From: Kosmotogaceae bacterium UBA1373
GTDB taxonomy: Bacteria > Thermotogota > Thermotogae > Petrotogales > Kosmotogaceae
NCBI GenBank assembly: GCA_002305955.1
Contig: DBRH01000071.1
Coordinates: forward strand, 106,416 to 128,288
Reading direction: 5' to 3'
DNA: 21,873 nt
The notes under the pieces were generated by a model, which was not told the DNA's origin, ran no database searches, and was given only the letters and a program-made list of their open reading frames with translations. Position 1 is the first letter of the stretch, and every line of letters begins with the position of its first letter. Below, one piece after another: positions 14,327-21,446 of this stretch. Both the position numbers and the translations under genes were made by a program.

Positions 14327-15159
14327 AGCGGACCGAAATCCTCCAGCGGCCATATGGTCAGCATAGGACTGCCTACAATTGCCCTTTCCGGCACAAAGCC
14401 GAAATACCTGCTATCGAAACTCTCCGTCGAGTTGTCGCCCATCATGAACCGGAATCCTTCGGGCACGGTCACCAGAATAGAACCGGTTTCGGGATCGGTC
14501 TTTATGTACGTCTCCATACCGAGCGGAGCGAGTACGGAGTCGTAGTATTCGGTGTATTCTATCAGTCCTTTATACGCCTGAAACAATCTGTAATAGAGAG
14601 AGAACCTCACCGAAGCATCGTCGGGATGCGCCAGGCCGAAATAAAATCTGGTATCGTTGAATATACCCTCTTTCACGTATCTCCTGTTTTCCAGTTTTGG
14701 CGGAACCTCTCCGTTCACGTATAGCTGGTAAACCGGCCGGGCCGCCGTATAATCCGGGGCTCTACGCAGTTCGAGGATGTCGCCAGGCTTTCCGACGAGC
14801 CTTTTGACGTATTTCACATGGCCCTTGAACTCCGCCGGGGAGAAGAAATCCATGAACTTGTCGAATCCTCTCAGATATTTCTGCGATTCGATATCCACGT
14901 AAGGCGTCCAGAAGACCACTATATCGCCGTAATCTGGTTCTCTGTATGAGTAAGTTATCTTCTCCACAAAAAGCCTGGCGGGCGGGTTAATCGTTGGGAT
15001 CATCGACCCCGTCGGCACGAGCATGGTTTCAAAGACGAACAAACGAATTATTGTACCGAAGACCACGGCATAAAGGATCGCCTTTCCCCACTCTTTGATT
15101 TCGTGAAGAAAGCGCGATCCCTTTTTACCAGAAGTCTTCTCCGATTTCACGGAAGCCAC
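14317..15159 (-). CDS. lepB: Signal peptidase I
   Basis: The 280-residue protein has one N-terminal membrane helix (about 27-43). It is followed by the box B motif PTGSMIPT with the catalytic serine S52, then YGDIVVFW and KYVKRLVGKPGD with the catalytic lysine K119, and MGDNSTESFDSRYFGFV near the end. It removes signal peptides from exported proteins at the outer face of the membrane. A long stretch between boxes D and E (about 130-235) accounts for its size above the minimal enzyme. The start is GTG at 15159, six bases after the rplS stop, with AAGGG in the rplS tail. It closes the ffh-to-lepB operon, as in Thermotoga. Confidence 0.94.
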   Translation of the reverse strand: MASVKSEKTSGKKGSRFLHEIKEWGKAILYAVVFGTIIRLFVFETMLVPTGSMIPTINPPARLFVEKITYSYREPDYGDIVVFWTPYVDIESQKYLRGFDKFMDFFSPAEFKGHVKYVKRLVGKPGDILELRRAPDYTAARPVYQLYVNGEVPPKLENRRYVKEGIFNDTRFYFGLAHPDDASVRFSLYYRLFQAYKGLIEYTEYYDSVLAPLGMETYIKTDPETGSILVTVPEGFRFMMGDNSTESFDSRYFGFVPERAIVGSPMLTIWPLEDFGPLKK

Positions 15160-15165
15160 AGGACT

Positions 15166-15513
15166 TCAGTCCCTTTTCTCTTTTATCTTTACCTTACCCT
15201 TCACATTTCTTATGTAGTATATCTTCGCTCTTCTGACTTTACCCTTTCTGAGGACTTCGACCTTTTCTAGAGAAGGACTGGTGAACGGGAAGATTCTTTC
15301 GACTCCCACACCCGCCGCTCCAACTCTTCTGACAGTGAAAGATTTTCCCGTTCCGCTGCCCCTTATTCCCATGACAATTCCTTCGAAAGCCTGTACCCTC
15401 TCTTTATTTCCTTCCTTTATTCTTACACTAACCCTTACGGTGTCACCCGGGCCGATTTCGGGAAGGTCTTGCCTCATAAATTCATTCTCCAGAGATCTTA
15501 TGTACTGATCCAT
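15166..15513 (-). CDS. rplS: 50S ribosomal protein L19
   Basis: The 115-residue basic protein has the standard L19 segments: PGDTVRVSVRIKEGNKERVQAFEGIVMGIRG, SFTVRRVGAAGVGVERIFPFTSPSLEKVEV and RRAKIYYIR. L19 sits at the 30S-50S interface. The ATG at 15513 is preceded by a GGAGGG Shine-Dalgarno sequence lying in the end of the SPOUT methyltransferase gene, whose stop is only two bases upstream. Confidence 0.97.
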   Translation of the reverse strand: MDQYIRSLENEFMRQDLPEIGPGDTVRVSVRIKEGNKERVQAFEGIVMGIRGSGTGKSFTVRRVGAAGVGVERIFPFTSPSLEKVEVLRKGKVRRAKIYYIRNVKGKVKIKEKRD

Positions 15514-15515
15514 GT

Positions 15516-16097
15516 TTAATCCCTCCTTTTTTCTGTATCTTCACCTATAAGTCTATCCAGTATAACAGCCACCGCCGCACGAACCGAAAGATGGTTGAAA
15601 TCGGAATTAGCGCGGATCGGTTCAAGAGCGAACTTGCATAGTTTCAAAATCTCTTCGGGTAATCCCCAGCTGGTTCCGAAGAGAAGGAGATGGGGAATCT
15701 CCGAAGTCCTCAGCAGCCCTGACATTTCGCCATAGGAAAGTCTGTCGGGGCCTCTCTTGGCCGAAGTGAAAACCAGGTGTGGTCTGACGCCTTCGACACT
15801 CTCTATATCTTCAATAACATCTTCGAGATAGGAGGCCTTCCTCACAACGGTTAAAGCTTCACTCCTGCTTGGATTGTACTCTCTGCCAAACTCTTCCAGC
15901 CAGTAACTAAGAACATTGTCCACTATCTCCCGCTGCGCGGGAAGGTTGCTCACCACATAGTACCCTTTGATGTTGTAAGTCCTGCACGTTCTCGATATAT
16001 CGTGAATATCGAGATTGGTTACGGCGCTGGAGACTATATTCGCGTGTCTACCGAGAACCGGGTAGTGCATCAAAGCCAGGTATATGTTATTCAACAT
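15516..16097 (-). CDS. SPOUT-class RNA methyltransferase of the TM1570 type, target unknown
   Basis: The 193-residue protein starts IYLALMHYPVLGRHANIVSSAVTNLD-like and ends with trefoil-knot features: HLLLFGTSWGLPEEIL (SAM-binding loop) and DFNHLSVRAAVAVILDRLIG. This fits the Methyltrn_RNA_4 family, of which Thermotoga maritima TM1570 is a structurally known member, and the position between trmD and rplS is the same there. It is predicted to methylate an RNA with SAM; the substrate is not established to my knowledge. The ATG at 16097 overlaps the trmD 3' end by 11 bases, so the two are coupled. Confidence 0.85.
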   Translation of the reverse strand: MLNNIYLALMHYPVLGRHANIVSSAVTNLDIHDISRTCRTYNIKGYYVVSNLPAQREIVDNVLSYWLEEFGREYNPSRSEALTVVRKASYLEDVIEDIESVEGVRPHLVFTSAKRGPDRLSYGEMSGLLRTSEIPHLLLFGTSWGLPEEILKLCKFALEPIRANSDFNHLSVRAAVAVILDRLIGEDTEKRRD

Positions 16098-16830
16098 TCT
16101 TTCTCAACTCCTCAAAAAGCGAGAGGATTGCCTTTTTGTCGTACAGGTCCAGTTCGTGTTTCAAAAAGATATCGGGTCGTCTTTCCATGGTTCTCTCAAG
16201 ACTTTCTTTCCTTCTGAATATCTCTATCTTTTCGTGATCGCCGCTCAAGAGAACATCCGGTACCTCGAGCCCCCTGACGTTTCTTGGCCGGGTGTAGTGA
16301 GAGTGATCCAGAAGATCCCTGTAAAAGGAATCGTTAACAACCGATTCCATATCTCCCACGACACCTGGAACAAACCTGGAGAGGGCCTCGACCATCAACA
16401 GCACCGGGATCTCTCCGCCGCTCAGAACGAAATCGCCTATCGAGAGTTCTTCGTCAACGATGGACATAGCCCTTTCATCTATCCCTTCGTACCTGCCGCA
16501 GATGAACAACAGCCTCTCTTTCTTGCTTAGGTCTCTAGCCCTGGCGTTGTCGAAGATCTCGCCCTGCGGTGATGTGTATATCACATAAGGGGCTGGACCG
16601 TCGGTCCTCAGAGTGTCAACCGCCCTTAGGATAGGATCGGCCTTCATCACCAGGCCGCTCCCGCCGCCGAAGGGATAATCGTCCGTCGTTCTGTGGCGAT
16701 CGTCCGTAAAATTCCGGAGATCGACCGCGCTGAATTCGATCAGCCCGCTCTCGATGGCTCTGGAGATCACTCCCCACTTTAGAACCGTTTCGAAAAGATC
16801 GGGAAATATCGTCAGCACATCGATCTTCAT
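16087..16830 (-). CDS. trmD: tRNA (guanine-37 N1)-methyltransferase TrmD
   Basis: The 247-residue protein has the TrmD deep-trefoil-knot pattern. MKIDVLTIFPDLFE opens the protein; DDYPFGGGSGLVMK, FICGRYEGIDERA and SIGDFVLSGGEIPVLLMVEA form the SAM site, and HSHYTRPRNVRGLEVPDVLLSGDH follows in the C-terminal RNA-binding part. It methylates N1 of G37 next to the anticodon of a subset of tRNAs and so prevents +1 frameshifting. The start at 16830 is four bases after the rimM stop. Confidence 0.96.
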   Translation of the reverse strand: MKIDVLTIFPDLFETVLKWGVISRAIESGLIEFSAVDLRNFTDDRHRTTDDYPFGGGSGLVMKADPILRAVDTLRTDGPAPYVIYTSPQGEIFDNARARDLSKKERLLFICGRYEGIDERAMSIVDEELSIGDFVLSGGEIPVLLMVEALSRFVPGVVGDMESVVNDSFYRDLLDHSHYTRPRNVRGLEVPDVLLSGDHEKIEIFRRKESLERTMERRPDIFLKHELDLYDKKAILSLFEELRKNVE

Positions 16831-16834
16831 CGCT

Positions 16835-17383
16835 CTATCTCACCTCTTCGTAATCGAGCGATCTGGCGATCACTATCTTTCTCTCGAAATCCATCGAAAC
16901 GATGTAGTCCTTTATCAGAGGAATCAGTTCCTCATGGACGTTGAAACCATCCTGTCTTCTGATAACCATAACGTCGTTCGAGCCCGTTTCGATTATATCC
17001 CCCACAGTTCCAACGAAATCTCCGCTCTCATTCCGAACCTGGCAACCTAGAACCTGGAAGAAATAATACTCACCCTCGGCCAGTTCGGGCAGATAGTCTC
17101 TTTCTACGTAGATGTAATATCCGGAAAGGCGTTCCACCTGAGAGAGAGTTTCGAATCCCTCGAAGTGAAGAATCCATCCCTTTACTGCCTTTCTGTAACC
17201 ATCTATTCTGACTTTCACGCGTGATGTTTCGTTTGCTGAAAGGACCGCGTTCTTAAACTTCCTGAAGACCTCATCGTTATCGATGGCTATCTTGGCCTTT
17301 ACCTCTCCCCTCAGTCCGTGGGGTTTAACTATGCGACCGATGGGTATCATGCCTTCAAAATTGTCGAAGGAGCCGCTTTTCAT
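16835..17383 (-). CDS. rimM: Ribosome maturation factor RimM
   Basis: The 182-residue protein has the N-terminal RimM barrel (IPIGRIVKPHGLRGEVKAKI at about 14-33). A C-terminal PRC-barrel half follows (YYFFQVLGCQVRNESGDFVGTVGDIIETGSNDVMVI and IPLIKDYIVSMDF). RimM helps assemble the head of the 30S subunit with S19 and 16S rRNA. The ATG overlaps the khpA stop as ATGA. Confidence 0.94.
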   Translation of the reverse strand: MKSGSFDNFEGMIPIGRIVKPHGLRGEVKAKIAIDNDEVFRKFKNAVLSANETSRVKVRIDGYRKAVKGWILHFEGFETLSQVERLSGYYIYVERDYLPELAEGEYYFFQVLGCQVRNESGDFVGTVGDIIETGSNDVMVIRRQDGFNVHEELIPLIKDYIVSMDFERKIVIARSLDYEEVR

Positions 17384-17613
17384 CTAACTACCTTTAGGAT
17401 GAAGCTCTCTTTAGAGGAACCGGCAAGGGCGTTCATCAAAACGTTTATAGACTTTATGGTTCGTCCATCTTTTCCAATTATCTGGCCCACGTCGCTTTCG
17501 GAGGCCCTTATTTCAAAGACCCTGTTACCGTTTTCGTCGGTCGTATCGGTAACCTTTATCAGGTCTGGTTCCCTGACTATGCCCTTTAGAATGTGTTCAA
17601 GAACTTCTTTCAT
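17380..17613 (-). CDS. khpA: KH-domain RNA-binding protein KhpA
   Basis: The 77-residue protein is MKEVLEHILKGIVREPDLIKV at its start (family-typical), with the KH signature IIGKDGRTIKS (GKDG at 47-50). KhpA forms complexes with KhpB/Jag and binds many RNAs in Gram-positives, affecting cell division and elongation. It is a standard member of the rpsP-trmD operon. The frame is open for 39 codons upstream of this ATG, but those codons lie within rpsP and do not look like KhpA. The chosen start overlaps the rpsP stop as TGATG. Confidence 0.92.
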   Translation of the reverse strand: MKEVLEHILKGIVREPDLIKVTDTTDENGNRVFEIRASESDVGQIIGKDGRTIKSINVLMNALAGSSKESFILKVVR

Positions 17614-17900
17614 CACTCTTTGGTTTCTCCGCTCTTCACGTACTTGAGTTCGTTGACTTTCTTCATTACACCGAACTTTGAGAGAATAGATCTCGCCGTT
17701 TCTGTGGGTTGTGCGCCCTTCATGATCCACTGGACGGCCTTTTCAACATCGACGTTAGTCTGCGCCGGATCTCTTATCGGGTCGTAAAACCCCAGCGAGT
17801 CTATATAAGCGCCGTCGCGTCTCTTCTGCGAATCCACTACCACTAGCCTGTAGAAGGGCCTGTTTCTCCTGCCCATTCTGGTGAGTCTTATCTTTACCAT
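17613..17900 (-). CDS. rpsP: 30S ribosomal protein S16
   Basis: The 95-residue protein starts MVKIRLTRMGRRNRPFYRLVVVD-like and contains the SLGFYDP and A-x-x-W-I-M-K-G-AQPT segments universal in S16. S16 is needed for early 30S assembly. An AGGAGG Shine-Dalgarno sequence precedes the ATG at 17900, in the 34-base gap after ffh. It is followed with overlap by khpA. Confidence 0.97.
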   Translation of the reverse strand: MVKIRLTRMGRRNRPFYRLVVVDSQKRRDGAYIDSLGFYDPIRDPAQTNVDVEKAVQWIMKGAQPTETARSILSKFGVMKKVNELKYVKSGETKE

Positions 17901-17934
17901 GTTTTGCCTGCACCTCCTGAGTTGTTTTCACTAT

Positions 17935-19251
17935 TTAAAATGGAAATCCTTTGATTCCTTTTCTGAGTTTTCCCTTCCTGTTGAACTGTTTCATCATGTC
18001 TTTCATCTGGTCGTAAGATTTGAGAAGTTTGTTCACGTCCTGAATGGTTGTGCCGCTGCCTCTGGCAACGCGTTGCTTTCTAGAATAGTTAAGTAGTTTC
18101 GGGTTTCTCCTCTCCTTGAGAGTCATCGAATGGATTATGGCCTCGGTTCTTTTCATGCTTTTTTCGCTGCCGGCCAGATCCACATCTTTTGGCGCTCCCG
18201 GTATCATTTCGAGGATATCGGCTATTGAACCCATCTTCTTTATCTCTCTCAGCTGGTCCAGAAAGTCCTCGAGGTCGAACTTGTTTTTGAGGAACTTCTC
18301 CTCCATTTCTCTAGCTTTTTCTTCATCGACGTTGGCCTGTATCTTGTCTATCAGAGATAGAACATCGCCCAGGCCGAGTATCCTTCCGGCGACCCTGTCT
18401 GGATAGAACACCTCGAGGCCGTCGGGCTTCTCCGAGATCCCGATGAACTTAACGGGTTTTCCTGTTACGTGTCTTATCGAGAGAATCACACCGCCCCTGG
18501 CGTCGCCGTCCAGCTTGGTGACAACGAAACCGGACAGTTCCAGCACTTCGTTGAAGGCCTTCGCAGAATTGACGGCATCCTGGCCGGTCATCGCGTCAAC
18601 CACCATTAGTATTTCGTCGGGTTTCACCAATGTGGCTATTTCCTTCAGCTCACCCATCATCGTATCGTCTATGTGTAGCCTGCCTGCCGTATCGAGTATC
18701 ACGACATCGTTGATATTTTTTATCGCCTGCTGCATAGCTTCTCTGACGATCGACACCGGGTTCCTGCGATCGCCGGTGAACACCGGAATATCGATCTGTT
18801 TTCCAAGCTGGATCAACTGGTCGATGGCCGCCGGCCTATAAACGTCGGCAGCCACCAGAAGCGGTTTCTTGCCTTCTTTTCGAAGGAGAGTAGCCAGTTT
18901 CGCCGTGGTGGTCGTTTTACCGCTTCCCTGGAGACCCACCATCATTATCCTGGCGGGCTGACTCGATAGTCTCAGCGGTACGGGTCTTTCTCCAAGCATG
19001 GTTATAAGTTCGTCCCTGACTATTTTTATGAACTGCTGGTCCGGAGAAAAGGACTTCAAAACCTCTTCGCCGAGGGATTTTTCCGTTACGCCGTTGATGA
19101 ACTCCTTCACGACTTTGTAGTTGACATCGGCTTCCAGGAGCGAAAGCTTCACCTGTTTTACGGCTTCTTCTATGTTTTTCTCGGATATCCTTCCCTTTCC
19201 ACTGAGCAGCTTGAAAGCTCTGCCAAGTTTATCCTGGAGATTCTCAAACAT
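17935..19251 (-). CDS. ffh: Signal recognition particle GTPase Ffh (SRP54)
   Basis: The 438-residue protein is a complete Ffh. It has an N-terminal four-helix domain, a GTPase domain with GLQGSGKT at 106-113, DVYRPAAIDQL, DTAGR and TKLDGDARGG, and a methionine-rich M domain from about 300 to the end (KKMGSIADILEMIPG, then RGSGTTIQDVNKLLKSYDQMKDMM). Ffh with 4.5S RNA targets nascent membrane proteins to the FtsY receptor. The ATG at 19251 follows GGAGGTG by about six bases. It is the first gene of the block ending in lepB, linking protein targeting and signal peptide removal. No SRP RNA gene was seen nearby. Confidence 0.97.
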   Translation of the reverse strand: MFENLQDKLGRAFKLLSGKGRISEKNIEEAVKQVKLSLLEADVNYKVVKEFINGVTEKSLGEEVLKSFSPDQQFIKIVRDELITMLGERPVPLRLSSQPARIMMVGLQGSGKTTTTAKLATLLRKEGKKPLLVAADVYRPAAIDQLIQLGKQIDIPVFTGDRRNPVSIVREAMQQAIKNINDVVILDTAGRLHIDDTMMGELKEIATLVKPDEILMVVDAMTGQDAVNSAKAFNEVLELSGFVVTKLDGDARGGVILSIRHVTGKPVKFIGISEKPDGLEVFYPDRVAGRILGLGDVLSLIDKIQANVDEEKAREMEEKFLKNKFDLEDFLDQLREIKKMGSIADILEMIPGAPKDVDLAGSEKSMKRTEAIIHSMTLKERRNPKLLNYSRKQRVARGSGTTIQDVNKLLKSYDQMKDMMKQFNRKGKLRKGIKGFPF

Positions 19252-19274
19252 CCAAACACCTCCGCAGCCTGAAA

Positions 19275-19280
19275 AGTATA
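19275..19280 (-). promoter_or_regulatory. Possible -10 box of the ffh operon
   Basis: TATACT on the minus strand lies 24 bases before the ffh ATG, followed by the GGAGGTG ribosome site. No clear -35 hexamer is at the right distance; the region where it should be is covered by an inverted repeat. Confidence 0.35.
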
Positions 19281-19291
19281 CTACGAGGTTT

Positions 19292-19325
19292 CCTTCGATT
19301 GTTGAATTTACACGAACATCGAAGG
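19292..19325. repeat. Inverted repeat upstream of ffh
   Basis: CCTTCGA-T-TGTT (19292-19303) faces AACA-TCGAAGG (19315-19325): 11 base pairs with a single bulged T and an 11-base spacer. It sits at the -35 position and just upstream of the possible ffh -10 box, which suits an operator. It is not followed by a T-run, so it is an unlikely terminator. Confidence 0.5.
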
Positions 19326-19403
19326 TGATAATACCCGCCTTTAATTAAATTATGGTTACTATAATGAAATCAATAAACCTAACTAATCTATAAAAACTGT
19401 GGG

Positions 19404-19520
19404 ATGAAGAGAGTGTTTAATGTGGATATCAAAACTCCGAATTACGTGATCACCGATGACAAAGCATATCGGCTGATACCAGCTTATAAATTTTGCTTCT
19501 TTGAATTCAGTTTTTTGTAA
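19404..19520 (+). CDS. Possible 38-residue small ORF, function unknown
   Basis: This plus-strand ORF encodes MKRVFNVDIKTPNYVITDD, then AYRLIPAYKF and a hydrophobic end. A TATAAT (19360-19365) lies about 40 bases upstream. The ribosome site is weak (GTGGG directly abutting the ATG) and the end overlaps the convergent tdk gene. Its first 26 residues look more protein-like than a random shadow, so it could be a small gene or the remnant of a larger one. No family recognised. Confidence 0.2.
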   Translation: MKRVFNVDIKTPNYVITDDKAYRLIPAYKFCFFEFSFL

Positions 19521-20059
19521 CAATCTCGGCAGACGGCAATATATTTATCCATTCCTCCAACGTCGATTTCGCTATCGATATGGTTGGAAGTTCTGTGCGT
19601 GACCGTCGCGTTGTACTCCCCGCAGACATGGCAGACCGCTTTCTTCTTCACAACCTCGTCGGCAATGGCCATAAGGCTGGCCGTTATGGCGAATGGACGG
19701 TGCTTGTAGCTCATGTCCAGGCCCACACAGAAGACGTCTATTCCATCGAAGATTATCTGCTGAACTACCTCCAGCAGCTCCGGATCGAAAAAGTTCACTT
19801 CATCCACGAATACGGCATCGAGCCTGCCACTCTCTGCCTCCACCGCCATCATGACTTCGGCCGAGTTTTTTACATTCACCGCGGGAACCTTCTGACCTGT
19901 GTGGCTGACAACGTGGTCCGTCGAGTACCGATTATCTATGAGTGGTTTGAAGACCTTGACGTTTTTCCTTCCAAGTGTGTAGATCTCTACCATCGAGAGG
20001 AGCGTTGAGGTCTTTCCCGAGTACATGGGTCCCACGACGACCGTAAGCTTTCCAGCCAT
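19484..20059 (-). CDS. tdk: Thymidine kinase (type II)
   Basis: The 191-residue protein has the P-loop GPMYSGKT at 10-17, the DEVNFF motif with catalytic glutamate E87, and GLDMSYKHRPF. A structural zinc site is formed by C143/C146 (CHVC) and C177/C180 (CRDC). It phosphorylates thymidine, and usually deoxyuridine, with ATP for salvage. The ATG at 20059 follows GGAGGT by about six bases, and only 12 bases separate it from the PfkB-family gene. It is the last gene of the glyA-upp-pfkB-tdk group. I see no good terminator after it; a bulged hairpin at 19450-19476 lacks a U-tract. Confidence 0.96.
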   Translation of the reverse strand: MAGKLTVVVGPMYSGKTSTLLSMVEIYTLGRKNVKVFKPLIDNRYSTDHVVSHTGQKVPAVNVKNSAEVMMAVEAESGRLDAVFVDEVNFFDPELLEVVQQIIFDGIDVFCVGLDMSYKHRPFAITASLMAIADEVVKKKAVCHVCGEYNATVTHRTSNHIDSEIDVGGMDKYIAVCRDCYKKLNSKKQNL

Positions 20060-20071
20060 AGACTTACCTCC

Positions 20072-20839
20072 TCATCTTTTTTTCATTTGAAACAGGTAAT
20101 CAGCGAGGCTTCCATCGAAAAGACAGTATTTCGAGCTTTCCAGTACTGCGACCTTCAGGGCTTCTTCGGCAGTTAGTCCCTGTAACAACCCGGAAGAAAA
20201 CACTGCACCGAAGAGGTCTCCGCTTCCGAACTTATCCGCTCCCGGTACCGGGGGACTGTGAATCACACCCCTGTGAATGGCACCTTTGGCTCCGGCCTTT
20301 ATTATCAGCTTCGATTCGCAAGCTATCACCCGTGTATGATCGTTCGCCAGAACATAATCGAACTTTTCAAAACCAGATAGATTTTTAAGCTCTATACCGG
20401 GCGATGGATCGAGAATTCTGTATCTGGAGTCGATAGCGTCAAGAAGATTCAGAGGTTCGGCACCTATCTCGAGTGTCGTGTACGCGAGGGCGAACTTCTC
20501 TCCTTCAAGAAGTCTCCGCAATGCTCCAGACACGGCAGGTCTCGAGGGTCTTTGAACTGCGAGAACTTCTGTGCCGCGGTAAAGGAAAATGCCGCGTTGA
20601 CACCCGCTCTGAACGGGAAGAGAATCGAAAGCATAGCCGACCCTGTTGCCGGGGCCGAAACAGCTCAGAAAGAGCACATCCAGGCCCATCGACGAAAGGC
20701 ACATCGCCACGTTGTACGCCGAACCGCCGGGCCTGGAGATCACCGATGCGGTGTGTCCGCTACCGGTGATCTCTATGTCCTGCAGGTATCCACCAATTAC
20801 GAGTATTCGATTTTCACTTGGTTCTATAAAGTCTGTCAC
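20072..20839 (-). CDS. Short PfkB/ribokinase-family kinase, substrate unknown
   Basis: About 255 residues. PfkB signature 1 is present as RPGGSAYNVAMCLSSMG, with NDHT and KAGAKGA in the middle and signature 2 as DKFGSGDLFGAVF, whose final aspartate is the catalytic base. The family phosphorylates sugars, nucleosides or related alcohols with ATP. It is shorter than ribokinase (about 300 residues), with a reduced lid region. Three starts are possible within the upp 3' end: TTG 20851, ATG 20845 and GTG 20839. I prefer the GTG because GGAG lies six bases before it, but this is not certain. Its place between upp and tdk suggests a nucleoside-type substrate, which is inference only. Confidence 0.75.
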   Translation of the reverse strand: MTDFIEPSENRILVIGGYLQDIEITGSGHTASVISRPGGSAYNVAMCLSSMGLDVLFLSCFGPGNRVGYAFDSLPVQSGCQRGIFLYRGTEVLAVQRPSRPAVSGALRRLLEGEKFALAYTTLEIGAEPLNLLDAIDSRYRILDPSPGIELKNLSGFEKFDYVLANDHTRVIACESKLIIKAGAKGAIHRGVIHSPPVPGADKFGSGDLFGAVFSSGLLQGLTAEEALKVAVLESSKYCLFDGSLADYLFQMKKR

Positions 20840-21446
20840 CGGCATCTCCAAGTCCCGGTATTATATACGCATGATCGTTGAGTCTCTCGTCTAGTGCCGC
20901 TGTGAATATTTTGACATCGGGATGGTTCTTCTGGATGAATTTTACACCTTCGGGTGCCGCTATAAGACACATCAGCGATATCTGCCTGCCACCGGCTTTC
21001 TTCACCAGCTTTAGTGCCCAGGAAGAAGAGACCCCCGTGGCCAGCATCGGATCGAGAACGAAGATCTGAGTCGTGTCATCTATCTTCGGCAGCTTCGAGT
21101 AGTACTCGACCGGCTGTATGGTGTCGGGGTCGCGGTAGATTCCTATATATCCCACCGAAGCGTTCGGCATCAACGAAAGAACCCCTTCGACCATTCCCAG
21201 TCCGGCTCTGAGGATTGGAACGACCGTGACTTTTTTATCTTCTATCATCTTCCCGTGCATCTTTACCAGAGGCGTTCTGATCTCCTTCTCATAGGTGGGT
21301 ATATGCCTGGTGGCCTCGTAGGTCAAAAGAAGAGTTATCTCTTTCAGCAGTTCTCTGAACTCCTTCGGGCCGGTCTGATCGTCGCGCATTATAGTCAGCT
21401 TGTGCTCGATCAGCGGATGATAGACGATGGTTAGTTGCTCAAACAT
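20814..21446 (-). CDS. upp: Uracil phosphoribosyltransferase
   Basis: The 210-residue protein starts MFEQLTIVYHPLIEHKLTIMRD, as expected for Upp. It contains VVPILRAGLGMVEG, the PRPP-binding loop DPMLATG (from D132), and the uracil-binding IIPGLGDAGDRLYRTK at the C-terminus. It makes UMP from uracil and PRPP. I chose the ATG at 21446 because AGGAG lies eight bases upstream; a GTG three codons earlier is less likely. It overlaps glyA by 8 bases upstream and the PfkB-family gene by about 26 bases downstream. Confidence 0.96.
   Translation of the reverse strand: MFEQLTIVYHPLIEHKLTIMRDDQTGPKEFRELLKEITLLLTYEATRHIPTYEKEIRTPLVKMHGKMIEDKKVTVVPILRAGLGMVEGVLSLMPNASVGYIGIYRDPDTIQPVEYYSKLPKIDDTTQIFVLDPMLATGVSSSWALKLVKKAGGRQISLMCLIAAPEGVKFIQKNHPDVKIFTAALDERLNDHAYIIPGLGDAGDRLYRTK

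Noticed and set aside
17614..17730. Longer khpA frame starting at 17730
   Set aside because: The extra residues are antiregister rpsP sequence; the ATG at 17613 gives the usual KhpA length and a TGATG coupling.
19450..19476. Hairpin after tdk as its terminator
   Set aside because: The stem is bulged, the loop is ten bases, and there is no U-tract on the minus strand.
19252..19483. Possible SRP 4.5S RNA gene next to ffh
   Set aside because: I looked for the conserved GGTCAGGTCCGGAAGGAAGC-like core on both strands and found none.
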